From assembly GCA_041393015.1 (NCBI GenBank), contig JAWKKV010000013.1, positions 1 to 64,000 of the forward strand: a stretch of 64,000 nt of DNA, read 5' to 3'. Of this stretch, positions 54,570 through 63,513 are shown one piece after another. Within the stretch, counting starts at the first letter, position 1, and every line of letters starts with the position of its first letter. The position numbers were made by a program, and so were the translations under genes. This stretch comes from JAGQYH01 sp041393015. Lineage in GTDB: Bacteria; Bacteroidota; Bacteroidia; Chitinophagales; JADIYW01. The notes under the pieces are model-generated. The model searched no databases, was not told the origin of the DNA, and was given only the letters and a program-made list of their open reading frames with translations.

Positions 54570-54604
54570 AAATCCCATTCTAGACTAAATCTAGAATGGG
54601 ATTT
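54570..54604. terminator. Bidirectional intrinsic terminator, 15-bp perfect stem
   Basis: Arms 54570-54584 and 54590-54604 are exact reverse complements (AAATCCCATTCTAGA) with a 5-nt loop, followed by TT and CTTT on the plus strand and A/T on the other. It lies between the convergent sphingomyelinase and DUF445 genes and can serve both. Confidence 0.9.
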
Positions 54605-54628
54605 TTCTTTATAATATGAGTTGTCACT

Positions 54629-55261
54629 TTATAACTGCCCAGTCCATAATCCCAATAAAACTTGTAAACAGCCAATAAAAAATCCTAAAACGGCTCCAAT
54701 CAATTCTATAAATTTGAACTCTCTTGATGTAATAGTTAAAATCAATTGTTCTAATTTATCATCAGAAAAATTATTAATCTTCTTTTCAACCATATCCAAG
54801 ATGTCAATTTTTTCCTCTAATTTATCGACGTATTTATCAATTAGTTTTGGTAGGGTAGACTCAACATCATTGGTAACCGATTTATGAATCCGTTGAATAA
54901 AACCTTCAGGGATAACTACTTGTTGGAATTTTGTTTTGTGAAGTCGTTCCCTGATCATGGTTTCAACATGAATAGAAACTTGTTCTGCCATTTGATGCAT
55001 AGATTCCGGATCTTCCAATTTCTTTTTAATATCATCAAAAGAAAGAAGATCGCGTTGCACCACATTACCTAAATTTTTGGCCAACTTATGCTTGTTTTTA
55101 GGAAATATACCATGCAAGGTAAAAAGTCCAAAATTAATGGGTTTTTTAGGTCTGAATAATAACTTTATAGCAAGGTAATTGGTTACCCAACCGATTATTA
55201 ATCCTACTACAGGAGGAAGAACCCATTGCAACCATGAAAGTGATACTGATGCTAAAATCAA
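54629..55261 (-). CDS. DUF445 family membrane protein
   Basis: 210 residues. N-terminal hydrophobic helix (LQWVLPPVVGLIIGWVTNYL), then LAIKLLFRPKKPINFGLFTLHGIFPKNKHKLA, the DUF445 hallmark. A long amphipathic helical part follows (VVIPEGFIQRIHKSVTNDVE) and a C-terminal hydrophobic hairpin (IELIGAVLGFFIGCLQVLLG). Function unknown; members are linked to envelope or spore-associated roles elsewhere. It shares a bidirectional terminator with the sphingomyelinase gene. Confidence 0.88.
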   Translation of the reverse strand: MILASVSLSWLQWVLPPVVGLIIGWVTNYLAIKLLFRPKKPINFGLFTLHGIFPKNKHKLAKNLGNVVQRDLLSFDDIKKKLEDPESMHQMAEQVSIHVETMIRERLHKTKFQQVVIPEGFIQRIHKSVTNDVESTLPKLIDKYVDKLEEKIDILDMVEKKINNFSDDKLEQLILTITSREFKFIELIGAVLGFFIGCLQVLLGLWTGQL

Positions 55262-55325
55262 ACTGTTATTTTTAATTAATCAATACATATCTAACTAAGA
55301 AGCAGATACAATTAGTTCACCTTAA

Positions 55326-55964
55326 TTAGGTGCGGCCCCAATTTGCAGGGTCTTGACGCCACAAATTTAATACATCTTCATGTTCCGGTAAGATATATCC
55401 GTTTTTTATCGCAACGCTAATAAGCGTTTTATAATTTGATAAAGTGAAAAATGGCACTTTACTTTTTTCAAAGTTATCATTAGCGGTTTGAAAACCATAC
55501 GTAAAAAGTGCAATTAGGCCCACTACTTCGGTATTGGTTTCTCTTCTAATGGCATCTACCGCTTGCAAACTGCTTTTCCCTGAAGAAATAAGATCTTCTA
55601 TCATTACCACTCTTTGTCCATCTTCTACATGTCCTTCCACACTTTTTTGCATACCATGTCCTTTCGGAGCACTTCTTACATATATAAATGGTTTTTGAAG
55701 TTGATCAGCTACTAATGCACCAACAGCAATACCTCCGGTCGCTACACCGGCAATTACGTCAACCTCTTTAAACTTTTCTTCTAACGTGCTTGTTAAACTA
55801 TCTCGAACAAAATTTCGTATATCAGGATAGGATAAAATTTGCCTATTATCACAGTAAACAGGCGATAACCAGCCGGAAGCCCATGTAAAAGGTTTTTGTA
55901 CGCTAAGTTGAATTGCTTTTATTTGTAGTAAATATTTCGCTAGTTGTTCTGATATTGCATCCAT
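55326..55964 (-). CDS. pyrE: Orotate phosphoribosyltransferase
   Basis: 212 residues from the ATG at 55964; the longer frame upstream is antisense to the NUDIX gene and lacks family similarity. It makes OMP from orotate and PRPP in pyrimidine synthesis. KPFTWASGWLSPVYCDNRQIL, VIAGVATGGIAVGALVADQL, YVRSAPKGHG and the PRPP loop VVMIEDLISSGKSSLQAV are all present. The start codon is only 13 bp from the divergent NUDIX ATG. Confidence 0.96.
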   Translation of the reverse strand: MDAISEQLAKYLLQIKAIQLSVQKPFTWASGWLSPVYCDNRQILSYPDIRNFVRDSLTSTLEEKFKEVDVIAGVATGGIAVGALVADQLQKPFIYVRSAPKGHGMQKSVEGHVEDGQRVVMIEDLISSGKSSLQAVDAIRRETNTEVVGLIALFTYGFQTANDNFEKSKVPFFTLSNYKTLISVAIKNGYILPEHEDVLNLWRQDPANWGRT

Positions 55965-55977
55965 AAGTTTAAAAACT

Positions 55978-56631
55978 ATGATCCAAAAGTATAAAATTTT
56001 CATCAATGATAAATTGCTCTTTTTAGTTGATAATCCGGCTAAAGTGGAAGAAATCCTTACATCAAAGGATCCATATATTATTAAGACGTACAAAAAGATG
56101 AAAGATTTGAAGGACTTAGTAGATGTCTTAATGAGTGATATCAACCAAAGTAGTATGGTTATCTATCATGCTGATGTAGAAAAGTTGAAAACTGATCTTT
56201 TTTCACTGTTTGAATACATAGAGGCAGCCGGTGGAGTAGTTCAAAATGATGAAGGTAAAATACTCTTAATTTTTAGAAAAGACTTTTGGGATTTACCCAA
56301 AGGTAAAATAGAAAAAGGAGAGTCGATAGAGCAAGCGGCGGTTCGAGAAGTGAAGGAAGAAACGGGCGTTAAAAGGTTACAATTAAAAGAACCGGTACGG
56401 TTTGAAGGACTTTCTAATACCTGTACTTATCATACTTATATTCATAAAGGAAAGTCAGTAATGAAAGCATCTTATTGGTTTAAAATGTCAACCGATTATG
56501 CCGGCAGATTGGTGCCTCAACAAGAAGAAGATATTGAAGAGGTAAAATGGGTGCATCCATCAGAAATAAAGGAATATACCAGTAACATGTATGCATCCAT
56601 TAGAGATGTTATTATTAACACGAATAGTTAA
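55978..56631 (+). CDS. NUDIX hydrolase
   Basis: 217 residues. A ~85-residue N-terminal extension is followed by a complete NUDIX box (GKIEKGESIEQAAVREVKEE then TGV; pattern Gx5Ex7REUxEExGU) at about 110-132. AAGGVVQNDEGKILLIFRKD and DLPKG precede it. Such enzymes hydrolyse nucleoside diphosphates linked to another group; the substrate is unknown. Divergent from pyrE. Confidence 0.9.
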   Translation: MIQKYKIFINDKLLFLVDNPAKVEEILTSKDPYIIKTYKKMKDLKDLVDVLMSDINQSSMVIYHADVEKLKTDLFSLFEYIEAAGGVVQNDEGKILLIFRKDFWDLPKGKIEKGESIEQAAVREVKEETGVKRLQLKEPVRFEGLSNTCTYHTYIHKGKSVMKASYWFKMSTDYAGRLVPQQEEDIEEVKWVHPSEIKEYTSNMYASIRDVIINTNS

Positions 56632-56918
56632 ATATTAACATATTTTAATAATTGTAATTCTTGCCTTTTATTCACCGAAGTTAAGAGTGAAATTCCCCAA
56701 GTTTTTTAAATATTAGTGAGTACCTAGATTTATTGTTTAGTTTTTAGATGATTGTTTAGTCTGTTTTGATGATTATAATAGATTCAAATTAGTAGTTGAA
56801 TTATTTGTAATATCACCCATTAGTATGATAATCAAAATTATCTCTTAACATATTTTTACACTTCCGAATAGTTGGATGATAAAAACCCTCAAATTTTATT
56901 ATCGACCAAAGTGAAAGT

Positions 56919-59900
56919 TTGAAGGAGAGAATTAATTTTTATGCATTTGCTTTTAAAAGTTTGAAACGGGGGATTTTCATTCTTTTATCAGTGCTTTTAG
57001 TTTTGGGATTAAACACCGTTAAAGCTCAAAGCTGCCAAGAGATTTATGTATCACCATCTGGTTTTGGTCCAGGAACATCAAGTTCTCCAGCTTCCTTAAC
57101 ACTCGCATTAGCTACTGCCAATCCTGGTGATGTCATCAAACTCGCTATAGGAACTTATAACATCAACGCTACTTTACCTTTAATAAGTGACGTTACATTA
57201 GAGGGTGGATTTATACCAGCAGCAGGATGGAGAAAAACAAGTTTAGCAGGAGCCACCACCATTAATAGAACCACTGCAAGTCCCGACGGTGCTGCAAATG
57301 CGCAGCGTTTAATAGCCTTGAATGCTATTGGATTATCAGGTTTTAGATTACAAGATTTAACCATTACTACCGCAAATGCTAATCAACCGGGTATGTCTAC
57401 TTACGGCATATATCTTTCCAACTGTTCTAATTATTCAATTGTAAGATGCCAAATTTTCCCGGGTAATCCTGCCAATGGTCTTGATGGAACAGATGGCTCT
57501 GTTGGAGGCAATGGAAGCAATGGAGGCAACGGGGTTAATGGCGTAGATAACTCTGATTTAGCAACAGTTAGAGGTGGAGTTGGAGGTTTCGGCTGTGGAG
57601 GTGCCTCTGGTGCATCACAATGTGTTAATACTCCTCAAAGTGTTGGATGTAACGGTTTTACGGGTTCAACAGCTACCTTATTTTCTAGAGGTGGCGGAGG
57701 CGGAAATGGTGGCGGTGGCGGACATGAAGATAGAAATGGTGGAAGAGGTGGTTATGGTGGTGGAGTAGTTGCCGGTGGCGGATTTAGTGCAATAGGATTT
57801 AATACTACTCAGGGCACTGGCTTCGGTTGTCGTCCATCAGGTAATTGGTTCGGAAATGAAAGCGGTTGTAATAGTGGTAACGTAAATTCAAACTCAAGTG
57901 AATCTGGCATGTGTGGCAGAAATGGAAATAACGGAGCACCCGGAGCTACTGGGGCATTAGGACCATTAGGCACACATGTAGGCGGATACTTTCTTCCTGG
58001 TGGACCGGGCGCTACAGGTTCAACCGGTCAAGGTGGCCAAGGAGGTTCCGGTGGTGGTGGTGGAGCCGGAGAAGGTGGCTTTACTTGTACTGATGGTACG
58101 GGTGCTGGCGGCGGCGGTGGTGGCGGCGGCGGCTGCGGTGGCACTGGCGGTACTGGCGGTCGTGGCGGAGGAGGTTCTTTCGGGTTGTATGGTGTAAATA
58201 GTAGTTCAGGTACAATAATTCAATGTAATATAGTTGCTGGACCACCAGCTTTTGGTGGTACTGGTGGTACTGGTGGTTCTGGTGGTATGGGTGGAAATGG
58301 TGGAAATGGTGGCAGTAGTGGTGGTGATGTTGGTTTTGGCGGTGATGGTGGTGATGGCGGTAACGGGGGCAATGGGGGCAATGGTGGCAATGGAAGAATT
58401 GGAACTTCTTTAAGTGTCTATGGAAGTCTACCTGCTTATTCTTCTTTTAACTTAGCAGGACAGCCAACCATTCAAGTAGATTTAAATTGTGCAAATGCTA
58501 ATGTTACATATACATCAGCCGCAAGTGGTTTTTGGGATTTTGATGTTTTTAGTAATAATGCAACGCCTGCTACAGCATCCGGGACTTCAATTACAACGGT
58601 ATATGCCGATACCGGTAGATATAGTGTTTCACTTGGGGGCAATACTTATGAGGGCTTCACCAACATTTGCTGCCGACTTACTTATATTGTATATCCACAG
58701 GCTATTGAAGCTTGCGATTCCACACTCATAAATGGACAATGGTACTCAGAAACACAAATAGTAAGAGATACATTCACAGCTAGTCAAGATTCTATTGTAA
58801 TTACCGATTTAACCATTACAGAAGATTGTTCTGTCAATTCTTATTGTGAATTTCAAAAAGTAGTCGCTTCAGATGCTGCAGCTAGTGATCAATATGGCGA
58901 AGCGCTAGCTGTTTTTGGAAATAGAGCGGTCGTAAGTGCTCGCTATAACGACGTTGGAGCTTCCAATGCAGGCGTTGTTTATGTGTTAGAATACAACGGC
59001 ACCAGTTGGGTAGAAACAGCTATTTTAGGGCCGTCAAGCCCCGAAGTCAATAACTATTTTGGAATTAGTGTAGATATTACAGAAGACAGAATAATTGTAG
59101 GTGCATTGTGGGAAGATGATACACCCGGTCAAGATGAAGGAGGCGCATATATTTTTGATTATGATGGCAGTAATTGGAATGAAACAACCATTTTAAGAGC
59201 CAATACACCTGGTAATCTTGATCTTTTTGGAATTAGTGTTGCTTTATCCGGTGATGCAGCTATTGTAGGGGCTCATTATGACGATGATCTTGGTAGTAAT
59301 AGCGGAAGTGCACAAATTTTTGAATATGATGGAAACACTTGGCAATCTACGCCAACTATTTTGGCACCAGATGGAGGCGCTTTTAATGAATTTGGAACGT
59401 CAGTTGATATTTCAGGATCTTTTGCCATAATTGGTGCCGCCAAACACAATCATACAGGGAATCCTGGTGGAGCAGCCTATATCTATGAAAGATCTGGTGG
59501 CAGTTGGAGTTTAATTCAGGAGATAAGACCACCTGATTTAGCGGGATCTGATTATTTTGGAAAAAGTGTTAGCATCTCTAGTGATAGAGCTATTATTGGC
59601 GCTCCATTAGTGGATGATAATGGAACCAATAGTGGAGCAGCTTATATTTATTTTTATAATGGATCTTCTTGGATAGCAGGTCAAAAAATAACAGCTTCTG
59701 ATCCTGCATTAAGTGATGAGTTTGGCGATGATGTTAGTATTTCAGGAAATTATGCAGTGGTAGGGGCATATAAAAAGGCTGATCTCGGATTTCAAACAGG
59801 CGCTGCCTATATGTTTCGTTGGAATGGAAGTGTCTGGCAAGAAATAAATAAATTACTTTCTTCAGATATTGCTGCTGGAGATCAATTTGGATTTGCAGTT

Positions 59901-60305
59901 GCTATTTCAGGAAACAATATGTTAATTGGTAGCAAAGCAAATGATGATGATGGCTCGGCTTCTGGTTCAGTATATTTCTTTGAAGCTTCTCCCGATGATA
60001 TCTACTCACCACAAGCCATCGACGCTTGTGACTCTATTCAAATTAATGGGAATTGGTATTCAGAAACGCAAATTGTTAGTGATACAATATCAATTGGGAC
60101 TTGCCAAGATTCTATTATCATTACAGATTTAACCATTGGCGACTGTGGAATATCAGATTTTTGTGAATACCAAAAGGTAAATGCTTCTGATCCTGTGGCC
60201 AATCAAAATTTTGGAATTGTTTCTGATATTAATGGTGATGTAGCAATTATTGGAGCAAAAGGTGATAATAATAGTGGCTCTTCAAGTGGGTCTGCTTATA
60301 TATAG
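56919..60305 (+). CDS. Giant surface protein, part 1: beta-helix-like N-terminus, Gly-rich region, propeller 1
   Basis: 1128 codons from a TTG (56919; TTG at 56961 would give a tidier signal peptide; no ATG is in frame). The signal peptide core LLSVLLVLGLNTVKAQ is followed by IYVSPSGFGPGTSSSPASLT and a right-handed beta-helix-like domain (about 40-190). About 190-515 is Gly-rich (GGTGGTGGSGGMGGNGG), coded by GC-richer DNA than the surroundings. From about 645, seven FG-GAP-type repeats (FGxxVxISGxxxxxG...GSAYIYxYNG) form one propeller, with two-cysteine CDS linkers before and after it. The frame ends at TAG 60303-60305 just after GSAYI, where AT appears deleted from a TATATATA run; the protein sense continues in the next entry. 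Confidence 0.8.
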   Translation: MKERINFYAFAFKSLKRGIFILLSVLLVLGLNTVKAQSCQEIYVSPSGFGPGTSSSPASLTLALATANPGDVIKLAIGTYNINATLPLISDVTLEGGFIPAAGWRKTSLAGATTINRTTASPDGAANAQRLIALNAIGLSGFRLQDLTITTANANQPGMSTYGIYLSNCSNYSIVRCQIFPGNPANGLDGTDGSVGGNGSNGGNGVNGVDNSDLATVRGGVGGFGCGGASGASQCVNTPQSVGCNGFTGSTATLFSRGGGGGNGGGGGHEDRNGGRGGYGGGVVAGGGFSAIGFNTTQGTGFGCRPSGNWFGNESGCNSGNVNSNSSESGMCGRNGNNGAPGATGALGPLGTHVGGYFLPGGPGATGSTGQGGQGGSGGGGGAGEGGFTCTDGTGAGGGGGGGGGCGGTGGTGGRGGGGSFGLYGVNSSSGTIIQCNIVAGPPAFGGTGGTGGSGGMGGNGGNGGSSGGDVGFGGDGGDGGNGGNGGNGGNGRIGTSLSVYGSLPAYSSFNLAGQPTIQVDLNCANANVTYTSAASGFWDFDVFSNNATPATASGTSITTVYADTGRYSVSLGGNTYEGFTNICCRLTYIVYPQAIEACDSTLINGQWYSETQIVRDTFTASQDSIVITDLTITEDCSVNSYCEFQKVVASDAAASDQYGEALAVFGNRAVVSARYNDVGASNAGVVYVLEYNGTSWVETAILGPSSPEVNNYFGISVDITEDRIIVGALWEDDTPGQDEGGAYIFDYDGSNWNETTILRANTPGNLDLFGISVALSGDAAIVGAHYDDDLGSNSGSAQIFEYDGNTWQSTPTILAPDGGAFNEFGTSVDISGSFAIIGAAKHNHTGNPGGAAYIYERSGGSWSLIQEIRPPDLAGSDYFGKSVSISSDRAIIGAPLVDDNGTNSGAAYIYFYNGSSWIAGQKITASDPALSDEFGDDVSISGNYAVVGAYKKADLGFQTGAAYMFRWNGSVWQEINKLLSSDIAAGDQFGFAVAISGNNMLIGSKANDDDGSASGSVYFFEASPDDIYSPQAIDACDSIQINGNWYSETQIVSDTISIGTCQDSIIITDLTIGDCGISDFCEYQKVNASDPVANQNFGIVSDINGDVAIIGAKGDNNSGSSSGSAYI

Positions 60306-63168
60306 ATACAATGGTGTCAATTGGGTGGCTGAACAAAAATTGATTGCTTCAGATGGAGCATCAGGAGATGCATTCGGCAGTGCTGTGGCTATTTCCGGCA
60401 ATTGGGCCATTGTTGGTGCAATCTTCGATGACGATATTGTAAATTCGAGTGGTTCCGCTTATCTATATTTTTATAATGGTAGCACTTGGACCGAATTTCA
60501 AAAGATTACCGCCTCTAATCCGGGCTTCAATAACAAATTTGGATTTTCTGTTTCAATTTCTGGAAATTTTGCAGTGGTAGGAGCTAATACTGCCGGTGGA
60601 CCATTCTTATCTACTGGTGGGGCGGCATATGTATTTCAGTATAATGGTAGCATTTGGGAGCAGATTCAAATTGTACAACCTGCAGATATTCAAACATTAG
60701 ATAATTTTGGATTTAGCGTTGATATAGTTGGCGATAAATTTGTTGTTGGCTCAAATGTTGACGACGATAATGGAAATGCGAGTGGATCAGCATACGTTTA
60801 TAAATATAATGGTTCAATTTTTATTCAAGAACAAAAACTAACTGCAATAGATGGAGCTGCAAACGATCAATATGGTGTAAGTGTGGCCATAGGTAAAGAT
60901 ATTATTGTTGTTGGCGCAAATTTAGATGATAGTCCTGCTACAGATGCGGGATCTATTTATATATATGATTTTAATGGATCTAGTTGGGTTCATAATTTAA
61001 AAATTGCTGCAACCGATCAAAATTCATCCGATAATTTGGGCACCACAGTATCCATTTCAAATAAACGTATTATTGCTGGAAGTGGTTATGATGATGCTCC
61101 TCTGCCAAATAGTGGTTCAATTTATATTTACAATTTTGATGGTTCTACTTGGGAAGAAGGTATCAAAGTAACTGCTTCTGATGCTAATTCAAATGACTTT
61201 TATGGAAATTCTGCATCGATATCTGGAGAATGGATTGTGACAGGTGCAGCTTTTAATGATGACTTTGCTTCCAGCACTGGTTCTGCATATTTCATTAAAG
61301 CTGCTCCAGCAGATATCTACAGCCCTCAGGCAATTGATGCCTGCGATTCTGTTCAAATCAATGGAATCTGGTATTCAGAATCGCAAATCGTTAGAGATAC
61401 TTTTGCTATTGATGCTTGTCAGGATTCAATTGTGGTCACAGAACTCAACCTCTCAAGTAATTGTGAGGTAACAGAACTATGTGAAATACAAAGAATATTT
61501 GCTTCTGATCCGGGGGTAAATGATGATTATGGAGATGCTATTTCAATCTATGGTGATTTAGCTATCGTTGGGGTACAATTAAACGATGATGGTGGAACGA
61601 GTAGCGGTTCTGCTTATATTTTAAGAAAAAGTGGCGGTGTTTGGACACAAGAAACAAAGTTAGTGGCATTTGATGATGCCGCTGATGATAGATTCGGCAT
61701 AGATGTAGCCATAGCTGAAAATATAGCCATTGTAGGCGCTCCCTTAGATGATGATGATGGGGCAAATAGCGGTTCCGTATATATTTATAAATACAATGGA
61801 AGCACTTGGAATTTAGATATAAAATTGGTGGCATTTGATGCAACTGCTGGAGATCAATTTGGTATAAGTGTTGATTTATCAGGGAATACTTTAGTAGTGG
61901 GGGCGAGTAGTGATGATGATGGCGCTTCTAATAATGGATCTGTTTATATCTATAATTACGACGGTACCAATTGGAATTTTACTCAAAAAGTAGATCCTAC
62001 CATTAACATTGTAAATGGATATTTTGGAAGTTCCATTGATTTGTCAGGCGATAGAATGATTGTTGGTGCCACATGGCCATTGTCTATAGGAGCAGCGCAT
62101 ATCTTCGATTTTAATGGCACGTCATGGGTGGAAACGCAAAGACTATTGGCGTCCGATGGTGGAACGGCTGACAATTTTGGTGGTACGGTATCTCTTTCGG
62201 GTAATTTTGCTGTAATTGGAGCTAGTTCAGATGATGATTTAGGAACTAATTCAGGTTCCGCATATGTTTTTGAATTCAATGGCAGTAGCTGGTCTCAAAT
62301 CAATAAATTTCTTCCTACCGACCCTCCAAATAGCATTGATCTTTTTGGCAGCTCTGTCACCATTGAAGCTAATAAAATGTTGATTGGATGCCCCGGGGAG
62401 GATGGTCCAAATTCAGGTGCTGTTTATTTTTATCAATATGATGGTTCTACATGGAGTTTTACTGAAAAAATATTGGCTGTCGCAACATCTGGAAATTTAG
62501 GCTCAGCTGTAGACATATCGGGCGATAACTTTATGTTAGGTGCTTCTGAGACACCAACTGGTGGAGCAGTGTTTTTCTATGAAGCTTGCTTACCTGATGT
62601 TGTTATATATGAAGATCGTGCAGCTTGCGACTCTGTTCAAATTGGTGGAACATGGTATGCTGAAAATGCACTTGTCTATGATACAATTAGTGGAAGCTTA
62701 ACGGATTCTATTTATATCATCAACTTAGAAATTGAAGATTGCAACGCTTCTGTTTTTTGCACATTTAATCAAGTACTCTCAAACGATGATGATGCAGTGG
62801 ATTATTTTGGTGTTTCTTTTGCCGTTTTTGAGAATACCGCCGTTGTTGGTGCAAGATTAGACGATGAGAATGGAGCAAATGCCGGTGCCGCTTATGTCTT
62901 CAATTATGATGGAACCAATTGGGTTCAAGCGCAAAAAATATTGCCGGGTGATGTTATTGCCGGAGATTTATTTGGATCTGATGTGGCTATTTACAATGAT
63001 GTTATGGCCATTAGCCAAATTGGTAGTTTAAATGATGTAGCTGATTTTAGATCGGTATATATCTATCGATACAATGGTTCATCTTGGGTACAAGAACAAA
63101 AGATTGCACCCTATGGAAACAGTGCAGACTATTTTGGAAGGAATTGGAAGTTTATGGAGATTATCTGA
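60250..63168 (+). CDS. Giant surface protein, part 2: propellers 2-3 and start of propeller 4
   Basis: Meaningful sequence begins at about 60304 (YRYNGVNWVAEQKLIASDG), continuing part 1 after a two-base frame break; the codons before that are out of frame. It contains propeller 2 (seven repeats, the first split by the break), a linker at about 61320-61470, propeller 3 (seven repeats), a linker at about 62600-62750 and the first 2.5 repeats of propeller 4. Repeats follow KLxASDxxxxDxFGxSVxISG...DDDxGxxSGSAYIYxYNGSxW. The frame ends at a stop after NSADYFG because one T seems to be missing near 63141. No catalytic motif; Asp-rich loops could bind Ca. Confidence 0.8.
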   Translation: MEQKVIIIVALQVGLLIYRYNGVNWVAEQKLIASDGASGDAFGSAVAISGNWAIVGAIFDDDIVNSSGSAYLYFYNGSTWTEFQKITASNPGFNNKFGFSVSISGNFAVVGANTAGGPFLSTGGAAYVFQYNGSIWEQIQIVQPADIQTLDNFGFSVDIVGDKFVVGSNVDDDNGNASGSAYVYKYNGSIFIQEQKLTAIDGAANDQYGVSVAIGKDIIVVGANLDDSPATDAGSIYIYDFNGSSWVHNLKIAATDQNSSDNLGTTVSISNKRIIAGSGYDDAPLPNSGSIYIYNFDGSTWEEGIKVTASDANSNDFYGNSASISGEWIVTGAAFNDDFASSTGSAYFIKAAPADIYSPQAIDACDSVQINGIWYSESQIVRDTFAIDACQDSIVVTELNLSSNCEVTELCEIQRIFASDPGVNDDYGDAISIYGDLAIVGVQLNDDGGTSSGSAYILRKSGGVWTQETKLVAFDDAADDRFGIDVAIAENIAIVGAPLDDDDGANSGSVYIYKYNGSTWNLDIKLVAFDATAGDQFGISVDLSGNTLVVGASSDDDGASNNGSVYIYNYDGTNWNFTQKVDPTINIVNGYFGSSIDLSGDRMIVGATWPLSIGAAHIFDFNGTSWVETQRLLASDGGTADNFGGTVSLSGNFAVIGASSDDDLGTNSGSAYVFEFNGSSWSQINKFLPTDPPNSIDLFGSSVTIEANKMLIGCPGEDGPNSGAVYFYQYDGSTWSFTEKILAVATSGNLGSAVDISGDNFMLGASETPTGGAVFFYEACLPDVVIYEDRAACDSVQIGGTWYAENALVYDTISGSLTDSIYIINLEIEDCNASVFCTFNQVLSNDDDAVDYFGVSFAVFENTAVVGARLDDENGANAGAAYVFNYDGTNWVQAQKILPGDVIAGDLFGSDVAIYNDVMAISQIGSLNDVADFRSVYIYRYNGSSWVQEQKIAPYGNSADYFGRNWKFMEII

Positions 63169-63510
63169 TGGTATCATTATAAGGATGAATTTGGCGCTGG
63201 CATTGATGAACATTATGTCAATGTATATCATTTTGATGGCAGTACTTGGTCATTATTCAAACCTTACAACCCACTGATGTTAGGACCCGGCGATCCATTT
63301 GGATTTGCCATATCTATGTCGGAAACCACTGCCTTTATTGGCTGTTATACCTGTGATGGAAATGTAGGTGCTGCTTATGTGTATGACTTTAATGGCACTA
63401 CTTGGAGCCTATCTCAAAAATTAACCGATGGGGCGGCAGTTTCAGGTGACTGGTTCGGGAATTCCGTTGATATATTTGGCGATCGAGCGATTATAGGATC
63501 ATTACAATGA
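63169..63510 (+). pseudogene. Giant surface protein, part 3 (propeller 4, frame-shifted segment)
   Basis: Reads YKDEFGAGIDEHYVNVYHFD, then PGDPFGFAISMSETTAFIG and GDWFGNSVDIFGDRAIIGS, i.e. repeats 3-5 of propeller 4, before TGA. It joins part 2 through a 30-bp stretch in a third frame (ELEVYGDYLMVS). The breaks look like deletions of T near 63141, two bases (CA) near 63175 and CA near 63500. Confidence 0.7.
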
Positions 63511-63513
63511 TGA

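Noticed and set aside
54570..54604. Inverted repeat as a transposon end.
   Set aside because: Single 15-bp perfect hairpin with T-tail between convergent genes; fits a terminator better.
55965..56144. 60-residue N-terminal extension of PyrE.
   Set aside because: It lies antisense to the NUDIX coding region, and PyrE similarity begins only at the ATG at 55964.
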